Assembly: GCA_022822265.1 (NCBI GenBank)
Contig: JAJECA010000048.1
Coordinates: forward strand, 1-64,000
Direction of reading: 5' to 3'
Length of the DNA: 64,000 nucleotides
Source of the DNA: Acidimicrobiia bacterium
GTDB lineage: Bacteria > Actinomycetota > Acidimicrobiia > Acidimicrobiales > Bin134
Shown: piece by piece, positions 51,008 through 60,311 of the stretch
Layout of the letters: every line of letters begins with the position of its first letter
Numbering within the stretch: the first letter of the stretch is position 1
Notes under the pieces: model-generated
Databases searched by the model: none
Told to the model about the DNA's origin: nothing
The model's input: the letters and a program-made list of their open reading frames with translations, nothing else
Program-made: the position numbers and the translations under genes

Positions 51008-51013
51008 TATCGT
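51008..51013 (+). promoter_or_regulatory. Leaderless-type -10 hexamer for the GIY-YIG gene
   Basis: TATCGT is 8 nt before the ATG at 51022. Confidence 0.45.
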
Positions 51014-51021
51014 CAGGTGCC

Positions 51022-52020
51022 ATGTCTACGCCCAATATTCGAGACGATGGGCCGGTTGCCCGTAGGTCTTCGGTGCCTGAAGGCCCGGTGCCTTTTCAAG
51101 ACATGCACGAACAAGACACGAATCAACCCTCCCGAGCAGAGCTTCAAAAACGCGCGCTCGAATCTCGGAACAGCTATGAACTCGGCGAGTTGCCGGGGGA
51201 TGAGGAGGGAGCCGAAATAGATCGTGCGCTGGAACGAGAGGCCAAAGACGAGTCAACACTCGGAATAGCGTTTCTCTACCTCGTTGTAAGAGACATTCCA
51301 GATGACGAGCGGATCGGGGCTCTCCAAAAACACTTCGGCCACACCGGCCACGGCGCGGCCGTCAGCCTTCGTCAACATCTAGACGCGCTCAGGTTCGGAA
51401 TACTTCCGAAGGGCACATCCATGGCAAGGCAGATCGCCTCCCGCATGAAGTCTGTAATGCGCAGGCATGATTTCTCCGCCAACACTCGTGTAGTCCTCGA
51501 CCGGAACATAGCGGCATTAGAGAAAATCGCTACGGACACCGATTTGATCGAGGATGAGCAATTGAAAGCTGAGGCGGTGGAGCAATCCGTGGAGGACAGG
51601 CTGAAGGGCTGCTCTGGTGTTTACGTCTTCACATACCCCCACTACCTACGTCATCCGACACATCCGTCTGCTGAATCTGAGAAGATGCTCGACCGCACAC
51701 TTCTGAAAGTTGGGTTTACGGACAAGGACATCCTGGAGCGGGTAAACCAAGAGACCAGCGGGACGGGGGTGCCAGAACACCGCCGAGTCTTACGTGCCTA
51801 TCTGCTGACGGAAGACAATGGTCAGACAAATCACAAAATCGAGCGGCAATTCCACGACCTATTGGATTCAGCAGGCCACGCAGGGCCAAAGCGTGGTTCT
51901 ACTGAACACCAACGCGGTGGGAAGGAGTGGTTCTACACGAACGTCGACTTCCTGGATAAGGTCGCCGCCCTATTGGAACTGGAGATTGTCGAAACCGATT
52001 CGGCGGAATACGAGCTCTAG
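51022..52020 (+). CDS. GIY-YIG nuclease-family protein (T5orf172/MUG113-like)
   Basis: 332 aa. The C-terminal third is a GIY-YIG-type domain: GVY (199-201), KVGFT (229-233), Arg240, Glu274 and His278 in KIERQFHDLL, and GKEWF (300-304), the order seen in T5orf172/MUG113 proteins. The N-terminal 190 residues are charged and mostly helical, with no recognised domain. Codon use is AT-richer than the catabolic genes (many TCA, ATA, AAA codons), suggesting transfer. It could be a DNA endonuclease of a mobile or defence locus; catalytic Glu and Arg are retained. Confidence 0.78.
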   Translation: MSTPNIRDDGPVARRSSVPEGPVPFQDMHEQDTNQPSRAELQKRALESRNSYELGELPGDEEGAEIDRALEREAKDESTLGIAFLYLVVRDIPDDERIGALQKHFGHTGHGAAVSLRQHLDALRFGILPKGTSMARQIASRMKSVMRRHDFSANTRVVLDRNIAALEKIATDTDLIEDEQLKAEAVEQSVEDRLKGCSGVYVFTYPHYLRHPTHPSAESEKMLDRTLLKVGFTDKDILERVNQETSGTGVPEHRRVLRAYLLTEDNGQTNHKIERQFHDLLDSAGHAGPKRGSTEHQRGGKEWFYTNVDFLDKVAALLELEIVETDSAEYEL

Positions 52021-52139
52021 CCCATCTCGGCATCTTCGATGTTGGCGCATCCTCGCAGGAGGAGTGACCACATAGCGCTGCTCATGTGCGACCTGCTAGC
52101 TGAGCAGATGCCAACGATTCCGATGTGCGCTACTGCCCC

Positions 52140-52180
52140 GTCGGAGTGCTGGCCAGCATCTTGGCCTGCTCTGGGGAGGC
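52140..52180 (+). pseudogene. Apparent relic of an mttB-like gene
   Basis: 52147-52180 matches 48654-48687 inside the MttB-family gene at 30 of 34 bases. The peptide VGVLASILACSGEA matches AGMLASIMACSLEA. The frame is closed by TGA upstream (52101) and TAG downstream (52191), so it is no longer a gene. It may be a remnant of a partial duplication or of an older paralogue. Confidence 0.4.
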
Positions 52181-52239
52181 CGCTTCAAATTAGGCGTAAA
52201 CAGTAGCGTGTGCCGAAACTGCGAACACGGAGGCATCTG

Positions 52240-54426
52240 GTGAACCAGGAAGAGGAGGTTGCGCACGAGCAGGCATATGTGGACTGGGCCTACAAGAAGC
52301 TGGACGAAATGGTCCGCCGTGCCTCAAGCGAGGGCACCCTTGCGGCGGGAGACATAGGAACATACCGCGCCCTGAAACAGAACGCCGAAAGGCGGCACCG
52401 CGAGCTGGGTGCCGCCTTGGACGGCCTTGTATTCGGGCGCCTCGATTTCCTCCAACCGCACTTCGGATACGAGTCAATGTACGTCGGCAAAACTCATGTC
52501 AACGGCGAAAACTTGGATCGCCATGCCGTCATCGACTGGCGAACCCCGGCAGGTGAGACCTTCTATCGCGCTACGAGTTCTGATGCCGTGGGAGTTGGAC
52601 GGCGACGCATTATCCAGATGCGTGGCAAAGAAGTAGAGAGTCTGCACGATGAGTCCCTTGTTGACGGATTCACCCCGAATGCGGCCTCACCAGGCCTTCG
52701 ACCCCTTCCCGTGGAGGCTACGTCCGAAGAGATACGAGCTGAGGAAACTCAACGGCCCATGCCGCGCAAGAGCAGTGGTCCAACGGGCCAAACCGAACAG
52801 AACATCCGGCAAACTGAATCGCCCGAGGGGGACGACATCGGCATCAACATCCGTGCCAAAGACCTGTTGCTAAGCGAGCTCGCCCAAGTCCGCACGGGTC
52901 AGATGAAGGATGTGGTTGCCACCATTCAAGCGGACCAAGATCGCCTGATTCGTGCCGAAGGGACCAGCCCGCTAGTCATCCAAGGAGGGCCGGGAACCGG
53001 AAAGACAGTTGTTGGCCTCCATCGTGCGGCCTACCTGATGTACCACCAGAGGCAAGAAGGCACCGATGACTCCATGCTCATTGTCGGGCCGAATTCTGCT
53101 TTCTTGGACTACATCCGCACCGTATTGCCTTCGCTCCGCGAGTCGTCCGCCCGGCAGCTCACACTTGGGGAACTCGCAGCGTCCAATCTCACACCGGCCC
53201 GACTTGCCAGTGTCAAGGTGGATGACACGGTTCATGATGAAGCGGCCCGCGTGCTTGGAGATATACGGATGGCCGCAGCAGTCCAAGCCGCAGTCTGGAG
53301 CAGGCTGAATCCTCAGGCCATCCAGCTTGGCTACAGGGGGAGAAACCTCAGGCTTGACGAAGCCACGGTCTCCTCTGTGATCTCGGATCTAACGAGGGCC
53401 CACGGCTCCTACTCAGCTGCCAGGAACGGGCTCGCGGAGGGACTTGGACTGGCCTTGTATGAGCAGTACGCCAAGAGGCTCAGAGCACGAAGGCAAACCA
53501 TCCGACTCGGTGAACGCGAGCGCCAATCGGTTGTTGTAGCGACTCAGGAGCTCCTATCTAAAGGAGGGCTTGGGAGACAGCTCATGCCTGACTTCGAGGC
53601 GCATGTATTGGTCGCCGACCTTCTTTGCAACCTTGAACTCCTCCAGAATGCTGGACTCACCATTTCCGAAGCAAACGCCATCAGCAGAGAGCAAGCAAGG
53701 GGCCGAAACCACTCTTGGGCTCGTGAGCATCTGCCACTAGTCGACGAGGCCGCAATGCTCATTCGTGGACGGCCAGCGCGGTTCACGCACATAGTGGTCG
53801 ACGAAGCCCAAGACCTAAGCCCAATGCAATGGCGCGTGATATCACGTCGAATGGCAGGCGATTCGATAACAATCCTCGGGGATCTTGCTCAGGGCATCTC
53901 TGTGTGGGCACCAACGAGCTGGGATGATGTCCTAGAGCGTCTGGATGCCAATGCTGAACCAACAATTGGCCAACTAAGGCTGGGATATCGAGTCCCCCGC
54001 CCGATTATGGATTTCGCATCAAAACTCTCAGAGGTGGCTGCGCCCAGCCTTCTACCGCCGGTGTCCTTCCGACCTGGGCCCGAACCGGATGTGATACGGA
54101 CGCGTCGATCCGAACTCTTGAAGCGCACAGTCGAAATCGCAAAGGCCCACTCAGACCTGCTGACCGCAATCATCGCCCCCGAAGAGCTGCTTCCAGGTAT
54201 ACGAGAGCAACTGGACAACTATGATTGTGAACACATTTGCGCCCTAGAAGTGGAGCAGGCCCGTGGTCGAGAGTTCGACATGGTGTGTGTGGTTGAGCCT
54301 GCCCAGATTGCCGACGAAGCTGTCCATCCGGCCCAAACGCTCTATCTGGCGCTTACCCGAACGACGAAATTCCTAACAATTGTCCATTCCATCGACTTGC
54401 CAGCACAGCTGACGCTCGGCCGGTAG
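52240..54426 (+). CDS. helD: HelD-like UvrD/Rep-superfamily ATPase
   Basis: 728 aa. N-terminal helical hairpin (EEEVAHEQAYVDWAYKKLDEM), a small domain, then ADQDRLIRAEG and Walker A QGGPGTGKTVVGLHRAAYLM (about 247-266). Next come Walker B HIVVDEAQDLSPMQW (about 515-530), ILGDLAQG, and C-terminal VEQARGREFDMVCVV with LYLALTRTT. Layout and length fit HelD, which removes or recycles RNA polymerase, rather than a processive UvrD helicase. GTG start with GGAGG 6 nt upstream; TAGCGT at 52204-52209 could be its -10. Its AT-richer codon use matches the GIY-YIG gene. Confidence 0.87.
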   Translation: MNQEEEVAHEQAYVDWAYKKLDEMVRRASSEGTLAAGDIGTYRALKQNAERRHRELGAALDGLVFGRLDFLQPHFGYESMYVGKTHVNGENLDRHAVIDWRTPAGETFYRATSSDAVGVGRRRIIQMRGKEVESLHDESLVDGFTPNAASPGLRPLPVEATSEEIRAEETQRPMPRKSSGPTGQTEQNIRQTESPEGDDIGINIRAKDLLLSELAQVRTGQMKDVVATIQADQDRLIRAEGTSPLVIQGGPGTGKTVVGLHRAAYLMYHQRQEGTDDSMLIVGPNSAFLDYIRTVLPSLRESSARQLTLGELAASNLTPARLASVKVDDTVHDEAARVLGDIRMAAAVQAAVWSRLNPQAIQLGYRGRNLRLDEATVSSVISDLTRAHGSYSAARNGLAEGLGLALYEQYAKRLRARRQTIRLGERERQSVVVATQELLSKGGLGRQLMPDFEAHVLVADLLCNLELLQNAGLTISEANAISREQARGRNHSWAREHLPLVDEAAMLIRGRPARFTHIVVDEAQDLSPMQWRVISRRMAGDSITILGDLAQGISVWAPTSWDDVLERLDANAEPTIGQLRLGYRVPRPIMDFASKLSEVAAPSLLPPVSFRPGPEPDVIRTRRSELLKRTVEIAKAHSDLLTAIIAPEELLPGIREQLDNYDCEHICALEVEQARGREFDMVCVVEPAQIADEAVHPAQTLYLALTRTTKFLTIVHSIDLPAQLTLGR

Positions 54427-54473
54427 GACACTGCCCTAGGTCAAGTCGCTTGTTCGCCTATAGGAGTCCCTCT

Positions 54474-54539
54474 ATGGAGCTGGGGCCAGGGTGGTTTTGG
54501 GAGCCCACCATTGAGGAGGGGCTTCGTCGCCTCTTGTAA
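54474..54539 (+). CDS. Possible 21-residue small ORF with a strong ribosome-binding site
   Basis: ATG at 54474 preceded by AGGAG 7 nt upstream; it encodes 21 residues beginning MELGPGWFWEPTIEEG and ending at TAA. It lies in the 241-bp gap between helD and the acyl-CoA dehydrogenase gene, where nothing else was recognised. It may be a small protein, a leader peptide or a decayed gene start. Only the ribosome-binding site supports it. Confidence 0.22.
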   Translation: MELGPGWFWEPTIEEGLRRLL

Positions 54540-54655
54540 CCCAGACGAACTCCTGAGAATGTTCCACGCGAACGAATCGTCTCGCTCCACTAGAGATGGC
54601 CTGGCAATACCGGCAAGATCAGCGCGCCGTGAGGCGCACCGAGGCATGGCTGCTC

Positions 54656-54661
54656 TAGGGT
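54656..54661 (+). promoter_or_regulatory. Leaderless-type -10 hexamer for the acyl-CoA dehydrogenase gene
   Basis: TAGGGT is 6 nt before the ATG at 54668. Confidence 0.45.
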
Positions 54662-54667
54662 CGGGGG

Positions 54668-55969
54668 ATGGCCTGGGATTTTTCTACTGATCCGGAGTTT
54701 CAAGACCACCTCGACTGGCTGACGGAGCTCATGCACACCGAGATCGAGCCGCTGGACCACTACTTCCGGGGGCGGTCGCCGTTCGACAAGACCGACGAGG
54801 AGGTGCAGAGCCACCTGCGCCGAATCCAGCAGAAGGTGAAGGACCGGGGGCTGTGGGCCTGCCACCTCAAGCCCGAGATGGGGGGGATGGGGTTCGGCCA
54901 GGTGCAGTTGGCGCTGATGAACGAGATCTTGGGCCGCTCCACGTTCGGCCCCTCGGCGTTCGGCAGCCAAGCCCCTGACTCGGGCAATGCGGAAATCCTG
55001 GCCCATTACGCCAACGACGAGCAGAAGGAGAAGTACCTCAAGCCGCTGCTGGCCGGGGAGATCTCCACCTGCTATTCCATGACCGAGCCCCAAGGTGGGT
55101 CTGATCCCAACCACTTCACCTGCACCGCCCACCGCGACGGTGATGAGTGGGTGATCAACGGCGAGAAGTGGTTCGCCTCCAACTACCCCCGGGCTGAGTT
55201 CCTGATCGTCATGCTCATCACCAATCCCGACGTGTCGGTGTATCGGGGGTCGTCGATGATGCTGGTTCCCCACGACGCCCCCGGCTTGGAGCTGGTCCGC
55301 AACGTGGGCGTGGGCGGAGAGCGCCGGGGCCACGGCGGCCACAGCTACCTGCGGTTCAACGAGTGCCGCGTGCCCATCGAGAATCTCATGGGCGAGGAAG
55401 GCGCCGGGTTCAAGATCGCCCAGACCCGCCTGGGCGGGGGCCGGGTGCACCACGCCATGCGCTCGGTGGGCACGGCCAAGAAAGCGTTCGACATGATGTG
55501 CGAGCGGGCCCTCAGCCGGGAGACCAAGGGCTCGCTGTTGGCCGAGAAGCAGGCGGTGCAGCACATGATCGCCGACTCCTGGGTCCAGATCGAGCAGTTC
55601 CGCTTGCAGGTGCTGCACGCTGCCTGGCAGATCGACCAGTCGGACACCTCCAAGGCCCGGCTCTACATCGCCGGAGTGAAGGTGGCCACTCCGCGGGTGC
55701 TGATGGATGTGGTGTTCCGCTCCATGCAGATCCACGGCTCGCTGGGCATGTCCAACGAGACGCCGCTGGCCAACATGTGGATGATGGCCCCCACCTTCGG
55801 CGTGGCCGACGGCCCCACCGAAGTCCACAAAGACACCATCGCCAAGCAGGTGCTCAAGGACTACCGCCCCTCCGAGGGACTGTTCCCCACCGAGCACCTC
55901 CCGGCCAAGATCGAATGGGCTCAGCAAGTCATGGCCGAGCGCATCGAAGAGGAGCTGCTGAACGCCTGA
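54668..55969 (+). CDS. Acyl-CoA dehydrogenase
   Basis: 433 aa. N-terminal helical domain, then the FAD/substrate strand CYSMTEPQGGSDPNHF and INGEKWFASNYPRAEF. The C-terminal helices include QIHGSLGMSNETPLANMWMMAP and ADGPTEVHKDTIAKQVL. This resembles the ACAD10/11-like branch acting on unusual or long acyl-CoAs. Own leaderless-type promoter; convergent with the GMC gene after 20 bp. The catalytic base cannot be placed with certainty from the sequence alone. Confidence 0.93.
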   Translation: MAWDFSTDPEFQDHLDWLTELMHTEIEPLDHYFRGRSPFDKTDEEVQSHLRRIQQKVKDRGLWACHLKPEMGGMGFGQVQLALMNEILGRSTFGPSAFGSQAPDSGNAEILAHYANDEQKEKYLKPLLAGEISTCYSMTEPQGGSDPNHFTCTAHRDGDEWVINGEKWFASNYPRAEFLIVMLITNPDVSVYRGSSMMLVPHDAPGLELVRNVGVGGERRGHGGHSYLRFNECRVPIENLMGEEGAGFKIAQTRLGGGRVHHAMRSVGTAKKAFDMMCERALSRETKGSLLAEKQAVQHMIADSWVQIEQFRLQVLHAAWQIDQSDTSKARLYIAGVKVATPRVLMDVVFRSMQIHGSLGMSNETPLANMWMMAPTFGVADGPTEVHKDTIAKQVLKDYRPSEGLFPTEHLPAKIEWAQQVMAERIEEELLNA

Positions 55970-55989
55970 CTCGGGCGCTCGGGCTCCGA

Positions 55990-57756
55990 TTAGCGGGAGA
56001 GAAGGTCGGCTACTCGCCAGGAGTTGGCCATGATGGAGAGGACGGGGTTTACGCCGCCGTTGGTGACGTGGAGAGAGGAATCGGCCACGTAGGTGCGTTT
56101 GCAGCCCCACACCTTTCCTTGGGGATCGACGGCGCCGCCTGAGGGCGTGTCTGACATTCGGGCTGTGCCCGCTTGGTGCTGGCCGCCGGACAGGATTTGG
56201 AAACCCATAGAGCCTCCGGTCACGTCGCGGGCACCGGTAGCGGCAATCCACTCTTTGGCCCGGTCGGCCAAGAACTCCGCGGTGCGCATGTCTTCCTCGT
56301 GCTGAACTCCGAAGAACCGAGCCACCGGCAAGCCCCACTGATCCCGCACCTCAGCCGACAGATCCAGCCCGGCTGATCGGGTGGGAATCTCCTGGATCGG
56401 GCCCATGATCATGATGGTGCGGCGGTAGGTATCCCGCAGCGCCTGGCGGGCTGAGGCCCCCGTCGGCCGCCCATACTCGTCGACTTCGCCAGCGGCCTCG
56501 GCTGCTCGCTGGTGCTCGGGTCGGAACCACGAGCCCATCACCCAGTGCTGCACCGGCGACACTGCGTACTCATCGGCGATCATGCCCCCGCCGATGATGC
56601 CGTCGTTGTGGTGGCAGTGCTCCCGGGTGGCCATGGCCAGGCCGGGGCCGACGCCGTCGCTGAGCGGCTCGTCGGTGTCGACGTGGCCGTGGGCCAATAC
56701 GTAGGTATGGCCCTGGAGGCACCGGCCCACCCAGTCGTTGCCCAGCCCGCTCAACATCAACAGCCGAGCCGTTTCCACCGCTCCAGCGGACAGCACGATT
56801 CGGTCGGCCCGCACCCTGCGCTCGCCGTTCTCAGAGCGCAGTTCCACCTCGCCTCGGTTGTCGTCGATCCGGGCCGCCAGGGTGTCGCACAGGATGTGGG
56901 CACCGGCGGCGGTGGCTCGGGGGAGCAGGGTGTTGTGGACGCCGTTCTTGGCATCCACCGGGCAGGGATGGCCGACGCACTGGCTGCAATTGGCACATGC
57001 GGGCCTGCCGCCGTAGGGCCGCGAGTTCACCAGCAGGGGGACGGGCGCGGTGGCCCAGCCCAGGTGAGCCGCGGCCTGTGCCAGCATCTCTCCCCCTCGG
57101 TCGGGCGGAAACGGGGGCAGCGGGTAGCCCCGGGACCGGGGTCCGTCGCCGGTGTGGCCGGGAGCGCCCGCCACTCCCACTTCCCACTCCACCAGGTCGT
57201 AGTAGGGCTCGAGATCGTCGTAGGTGATCGGCCAGTCGCACAAGGCCGAGCCCTCTGGAATGCCGTACTCGCTGGCCATGCGGAACGTTTCGGGGGCGAA
57301 CCGCCATCCTTGACAGCCGTACAGCCGGGGGCCTCCCCCCAGCAGAACGGCGTTGTTGTGGTAGCGGAAATCGTGGGGCTCAAGAGCCTGCTCGCTGTCC
57401 CCATCCTTGACGGCTCGGGGATTTCCCACCGGGGTTACGCCCTCGCCGAACCCGAACATGGCGGTGCGGTGGTTGCGCACCGGGTCCCAGCCGATCTCTG
57501 TTGATTTGAGGGCCCGGCCTCGCTCCACCACCAGCACCGAGCATCCGGCCGCGGCCAGCACATGGGCAGCCACGCCACCCCCGGCACCGCTACCGATCAC
57601 CACTGCGTCGTAGTGATCCCGCACCTCGTCCCAACCGATCACCGGGGGCACGGTGTCGACCAACTCCGGCTCGCCGAGAGGGAACCGCTCATAGCCCAGC
57701 TCGTCCCAGCACCCCGAGTCGGGGTCGGTCAGCCAGCGCAGCGTGTCTTGGTCCAT
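55990..57756 (-). CDS. GMC-family FAD oxidoreductase
   Basis: 588 aa. FAD-binding AVVIGSGAGGGVAAHVLAAAG, then VVERG, a cysteine-rich segment CANCSQCVGHPCPVDAKNG as in cholesterol-oxidase-like GMC proteins, and the C-terminal domain GGQHQAGTARMSDTP...DSSLHVTNGGVNPVLSIMA with the conserved His/Asn active-site region. It oxidises an alcohol or a sugar hydroxyl to a ketone. The gene starts 4 bp after the GH2 glycosidase, so both form one operon, opposite a Gfo/Idh/MocA gene. Oxidation of a glycoside or released sugar is the simplest reading. Confidence 0.92.
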   Translation of the reverse strand: MDQDTLRWLTDPDSGCWDELGYERFPLGEPELVDTVPPVIGWDEVRDHYDAVVIGSGAGGGVAAHVLAAAGCSVLVVERGRALKSTEIGWDPVRNHRTAMFGFGEGVTPVGNPRAVKDGDSEQALEPHDFRYHNNAVLLGGGPRLYGCQGWRFAPETFRMASEYGIPEGSALCDWPITYDDLEPYYDLVEWEVGVAGAPGHTGDGPRSRGYPLPPFPPDRGGEMLAQAAAHLGWATAPVPLLVNSRPYGGRPACANCSQCVGHPCPVDAKNGVHNTLLPRATAAGAHILCDTLAARIDDNRGEVELRSENGERRVRADRIVLSAGAVETARLLMLSGLGNDWVGRCLQGHTYVLAHGHVDTDEPLSDGVGPGLAMATREHCHHNDGIIGGGMIADEYAVSPVQHWVMGSWFRPEHQRAAEAAGEVDEYGRPTGASARQALRDTYRRTIMIMGPIQEIPTRSAGLDLSAEVRDQWGLPVARFFGVQHEEDMRTAEFLADRAKEWIAATGARDVTGGSMGFQILSGGQHQAGTARMSDTPSGGAVDPQGKVWGCKRTYVADSSLHVTNGGVNPVLSIMANSWRVADLLSR

Positions 57757-57760
57757 CAGG

Positions 57761-60244
57761 TCAGCCTTCTTTCACAGTGAGGCGGCAAGTGGCGGGGTTT
57801 AGGCCGTCGGCGGTGAAGGTGAGGTCGACGACTCCGGGTCTGGTAGGGCGGATTACGGCCAAGGCTTGGCCGTCGTAGGTGGTGCAGATGGTAGATCCAA
57901 AAGGCTCGGTGGATTGGTGATCGGCACTGGCGAAGCCCTGAACTACTCCGGGACCCTCCACAGTGACTTCCACCGGCCGGTTCGCCACTGGGTTTATCAC
58001 CCCGTCGGCATCGACCAACTGCACCGATACGTAGGCCAAGTCGGTGTCGCCCGCGGTGATCTCGGGCCGGTCGGCCTTAACTTCAAGGTGCAATGGACCG
58101 GAGGCGGTGCGGAGCACGGTGCGGGCCGATTCCTCGCCGTCGGAATAGGCGATGGCCACCAGCTCGCCCGGCCCGTAGGTTGCCGCGAACTTGGCACGGA
58201 ATTCGTCGACGGGCTGGCGGCCGAGGGACCCTCCGTTGAGCACCAACTCCACTTCGTCGTCGGCCGAGTACACCACCACGTCCACCGCGGTGCCCTCATG
58301 TCCGTCCCACGACCAGCTGTCCACGGTGTCGCTCCACGACCACGGGCCGGAGTAGGCGATCTGCTTGTGGGCGTTCTCCGGTCGCTGCACAGCGATGAAG
58401 GGCTCTCGGCGAAGACCGAAGACGATCTCCCGGTAGTACGACGCAGGCCGTCGAACCCCGGTGATGTGGATGTCGCCGGTGTGGGCGACGAGCCAGGGAA
58501 ACGGTGCCACTATGCCGGGGTGCCCCTCGTCTACAGGATCTTCGTCGTCGTAGCCGACGCGGCCGATGCCTACTTCGCCCAAGTAGTCCCAGCCGGTCCA
58601 GGTGAAATCGCCGATCAGGTGGGGATGGGCGCAAATGATCGGCCAATCTCGGCCCAGGTCGGTCACGTTGGTCTCAGAGCCGACGATCACCCGGTTGGGA
58701 TACAGCTCGTGGTCGATGAGGTACCGGTTCGCCACGTAGTTGTAGCCGGCCACGTCGAGCGAGGCGCACACCTCCTCAATGCCCTCGGCGATGATCGGCG
58801 ACTGCATGATCTGATCTTTCACCATGGCCCACATGGCCATTTGGGTGTTCACTCCCTGCGGCTCGGCCTCCCCGTTGGGTGGTGGCTCGTCGGCATCGGA
58901 GGAGTCCGGTGATTCCCCAAACCCGAGGATCTCAGGGATCTTGGCAATCAGCCCGCGTATGGCCAGCATCGGCTGTACCCCGGTGGTGACGTAGCGGTGG
59001 GGGTCGAGCGAGCGTACGTACTCGGCGATGTCGCGTGCTCGGGCCGCCCCGAGCGGCGAGCCGACATCGGGAATCTCGTTGCCGGTGGAGTAGAGCACCA
59101 CGCTGGGATGGTTGCGGTCCTTGCGTACCAGGGTGGCCACGTCGGACCGCCACCGCTCTTCGAACCGCAGGGCGAAGTCGTGGTTCACCTTGTTCTCGGT
59201 CCACATGTCCCACGTCTCGTCCATCACGATCACACCGAGGCGGTCGCAGGCGTCGAGCATGGCCCGGCTCATCGGGTTATGGGCGCTGCGCAGGGCATTG
59301 AACCCGGCCGCCTTCAACAGCTCCACCCGGCGCTCCTCGGCCCGGCTGATGGTGGCGGCGCCGATGGGCCCGTTGTCGTGGTGGACGCAGGCGCCCCGCA
59401 GCTTGATCGTCTCGCCGTTGATGCGCAGCCCGTGGGCGGGGTCGAGCTGGAGCAAGCGGATGCCGAAGACGGTGATCTCCTGGTCGAGCTCTACTCCGCC
59501 TTCGACCACTGAAGTTGTGCAGGAGTACAAGTTGGGCTTGTCGGTGTACCAGCGGGCAGGGTTGGCCACCGCCAGCCGTTGGCGTCCGATCGCTGTGGAA
59601 TGGGGGCGCAGCGTCACTGGGATGTCCCCCGAGGCCACCGCTTTGCCAGCCGGGTCGCTTACCTCGCAGGCCATTCTCACCGTTACGGTGTGGGCGGTGT
59701 CGTTTTGCACCTCGGCGGCCACCTCCACCACTGCACCGTGGTCGTCGATCTCCGGGGTGGTGATCCACACGCCGTCGATGGCCAGGTGTACCGGGTTCTT
59801 CACCCACAGGTGCACTGGCCGGTAGATGCCCGCCCCGGAGTACCACCGGGAATCCTCGCCGGCCCGGCAGTCCAGTTTGATGGTGTTCTCCTCGCCGTAG
59901 CGCAAGAACGGGTCGAGGTCGACGATGAACTCCGTGTAGCCATTGGGCTCGGAAGCGGCGAAGTCGTCGTTCACATAGACCATGGCGTCGCGGTACACGC
60001 CCTCGAACTGAAGGGCGACCCGGCGTTCGCGCCACTCGGTAGGGGCGTGGAAGCGCTTGGTGTACTCCCACACCCCGCCGGGGAAGTAGGCGATGTCGTG
60101 GGAGGCGGAGGGGTCGCGTTCGGTGCCGATCATCGCGTCGTGGGGCAGCGTCACCGGCTCGGGCCTGCCCTTTGGGCCAGTCAACTCCGAGAACGGGTTC
60201 TGCTTGGGTCGCACTGCCCAGCCCGCGTTGAACGACGATCTCAT
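57761..60244 (-). CDS. Glycoside hydrolase family 2 (beta-galactosidase/glucuronidase-like)
   Basis: 826 aa. Sugar-binding jelly-roll (about 1-155), immunoglobulin-like domain, TIM barrel with acid/base Glu390 in STGNEIPD and nucleophile Glu524 in VIVGSETNV, then C-terminal Ig-like domains (DUF4982-type region at about 640-700). Cleaves a beta-linked terminal sugar; the exact sugar is not predictable. ATG at 60244 has GGAGG 5 nt upstream. No signal peptide, so it acts in the cytosol on imported oligosaccharides or glycosides. First gene of the GH2-GMC operon. Confidence 0.92.
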   Translation of the reverse strand: MRSSFNAGWAVRPKQNPFSELTGPKGRPEPVTLPHDAMIGTERDPSASHDIAYFPGGVWEYTKRFHAPTEWRERRVALQFEGVYRDAMVYVNDDFAASEPNGYTEFIVDLDPFLRYGEENTIKLDCRAGEDSRWYSGAGIYRPVHLWVKNPVHLAIDGVWITTPEIDDHGAVVEVAAEVQNDTAHTVTVRMACEVSDPAGKAVASGDIPVTLRPHSTAIGRQRLAVANPARWYTDKPNLYSCTTSVVEGGVELDQEITVFGIRLLQLDPAHGLRINGETIKLRGACVHHDNGPIGAATISRAEERRVELLKAAGFNALRSAHNPMSRAMLDACDRLGVIVMDETWDMWTENKVNHDFALRFEERWRSDVATLVRKDRNHPSVVLYSTGNEIPDVGSPLGAARARDIAEYVRSLDPHRYVTTGVQPMLAIRGLIAKIPEILGFGESPDSSDADEPPPNGEAEPQGVNTQMAMWAMVKDQIMQSPIIAEGIEEVCASLDVAGYNYVANRYLIDHELYPNRVIVGSETNVTDLGRDWPIICAHPHLIGDFTWTGWDYLGEVGIGRVGYDDEDPVDEGHPGIVAPFPWLVAHTGDIHITGVRRPASYYREIVFGLRREPFIAVQRPENAHKQIAYSGPWSWSDTVDSWSWDGHEGTAVDVVVYSADDEVELVLNGGSLGRQPVDEFRAKFAATYGPGELVAIAYSDGEESARTVLRTASGPLHLEVKADRPEITAGDTDLAYVSVQLVDADGVINPVANRPVEVTVEGPGVVQGFASADHQSTEPFGSTICTTYDGQALAVIRPTRPGVVDLTFTADGLNPATCRLTVKEG

Positions 60245-60268
60245 CGGTACCTCCAGTCGGCACAGAGT

Positions 60269-60282
60269 AGGGGAAGGCCCCT
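60269..60282. promoter_or_regulatory. Inverted repeat AGGGG-AAGG-CCCCT in the GH2/Gfo divergent region
   Basis: Perfect 5-bp arms lie in the 79-bp gap between the divergent GH2 and Gfo/Idh/MocA genes. It could be an operator for sugar control. No regulator gene is adjacent. Confidence 0.2.
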
Positions 60283-60311
60283 CCAAAGAGCGTGCCCGCC
60301 GCTGGCAGCAG

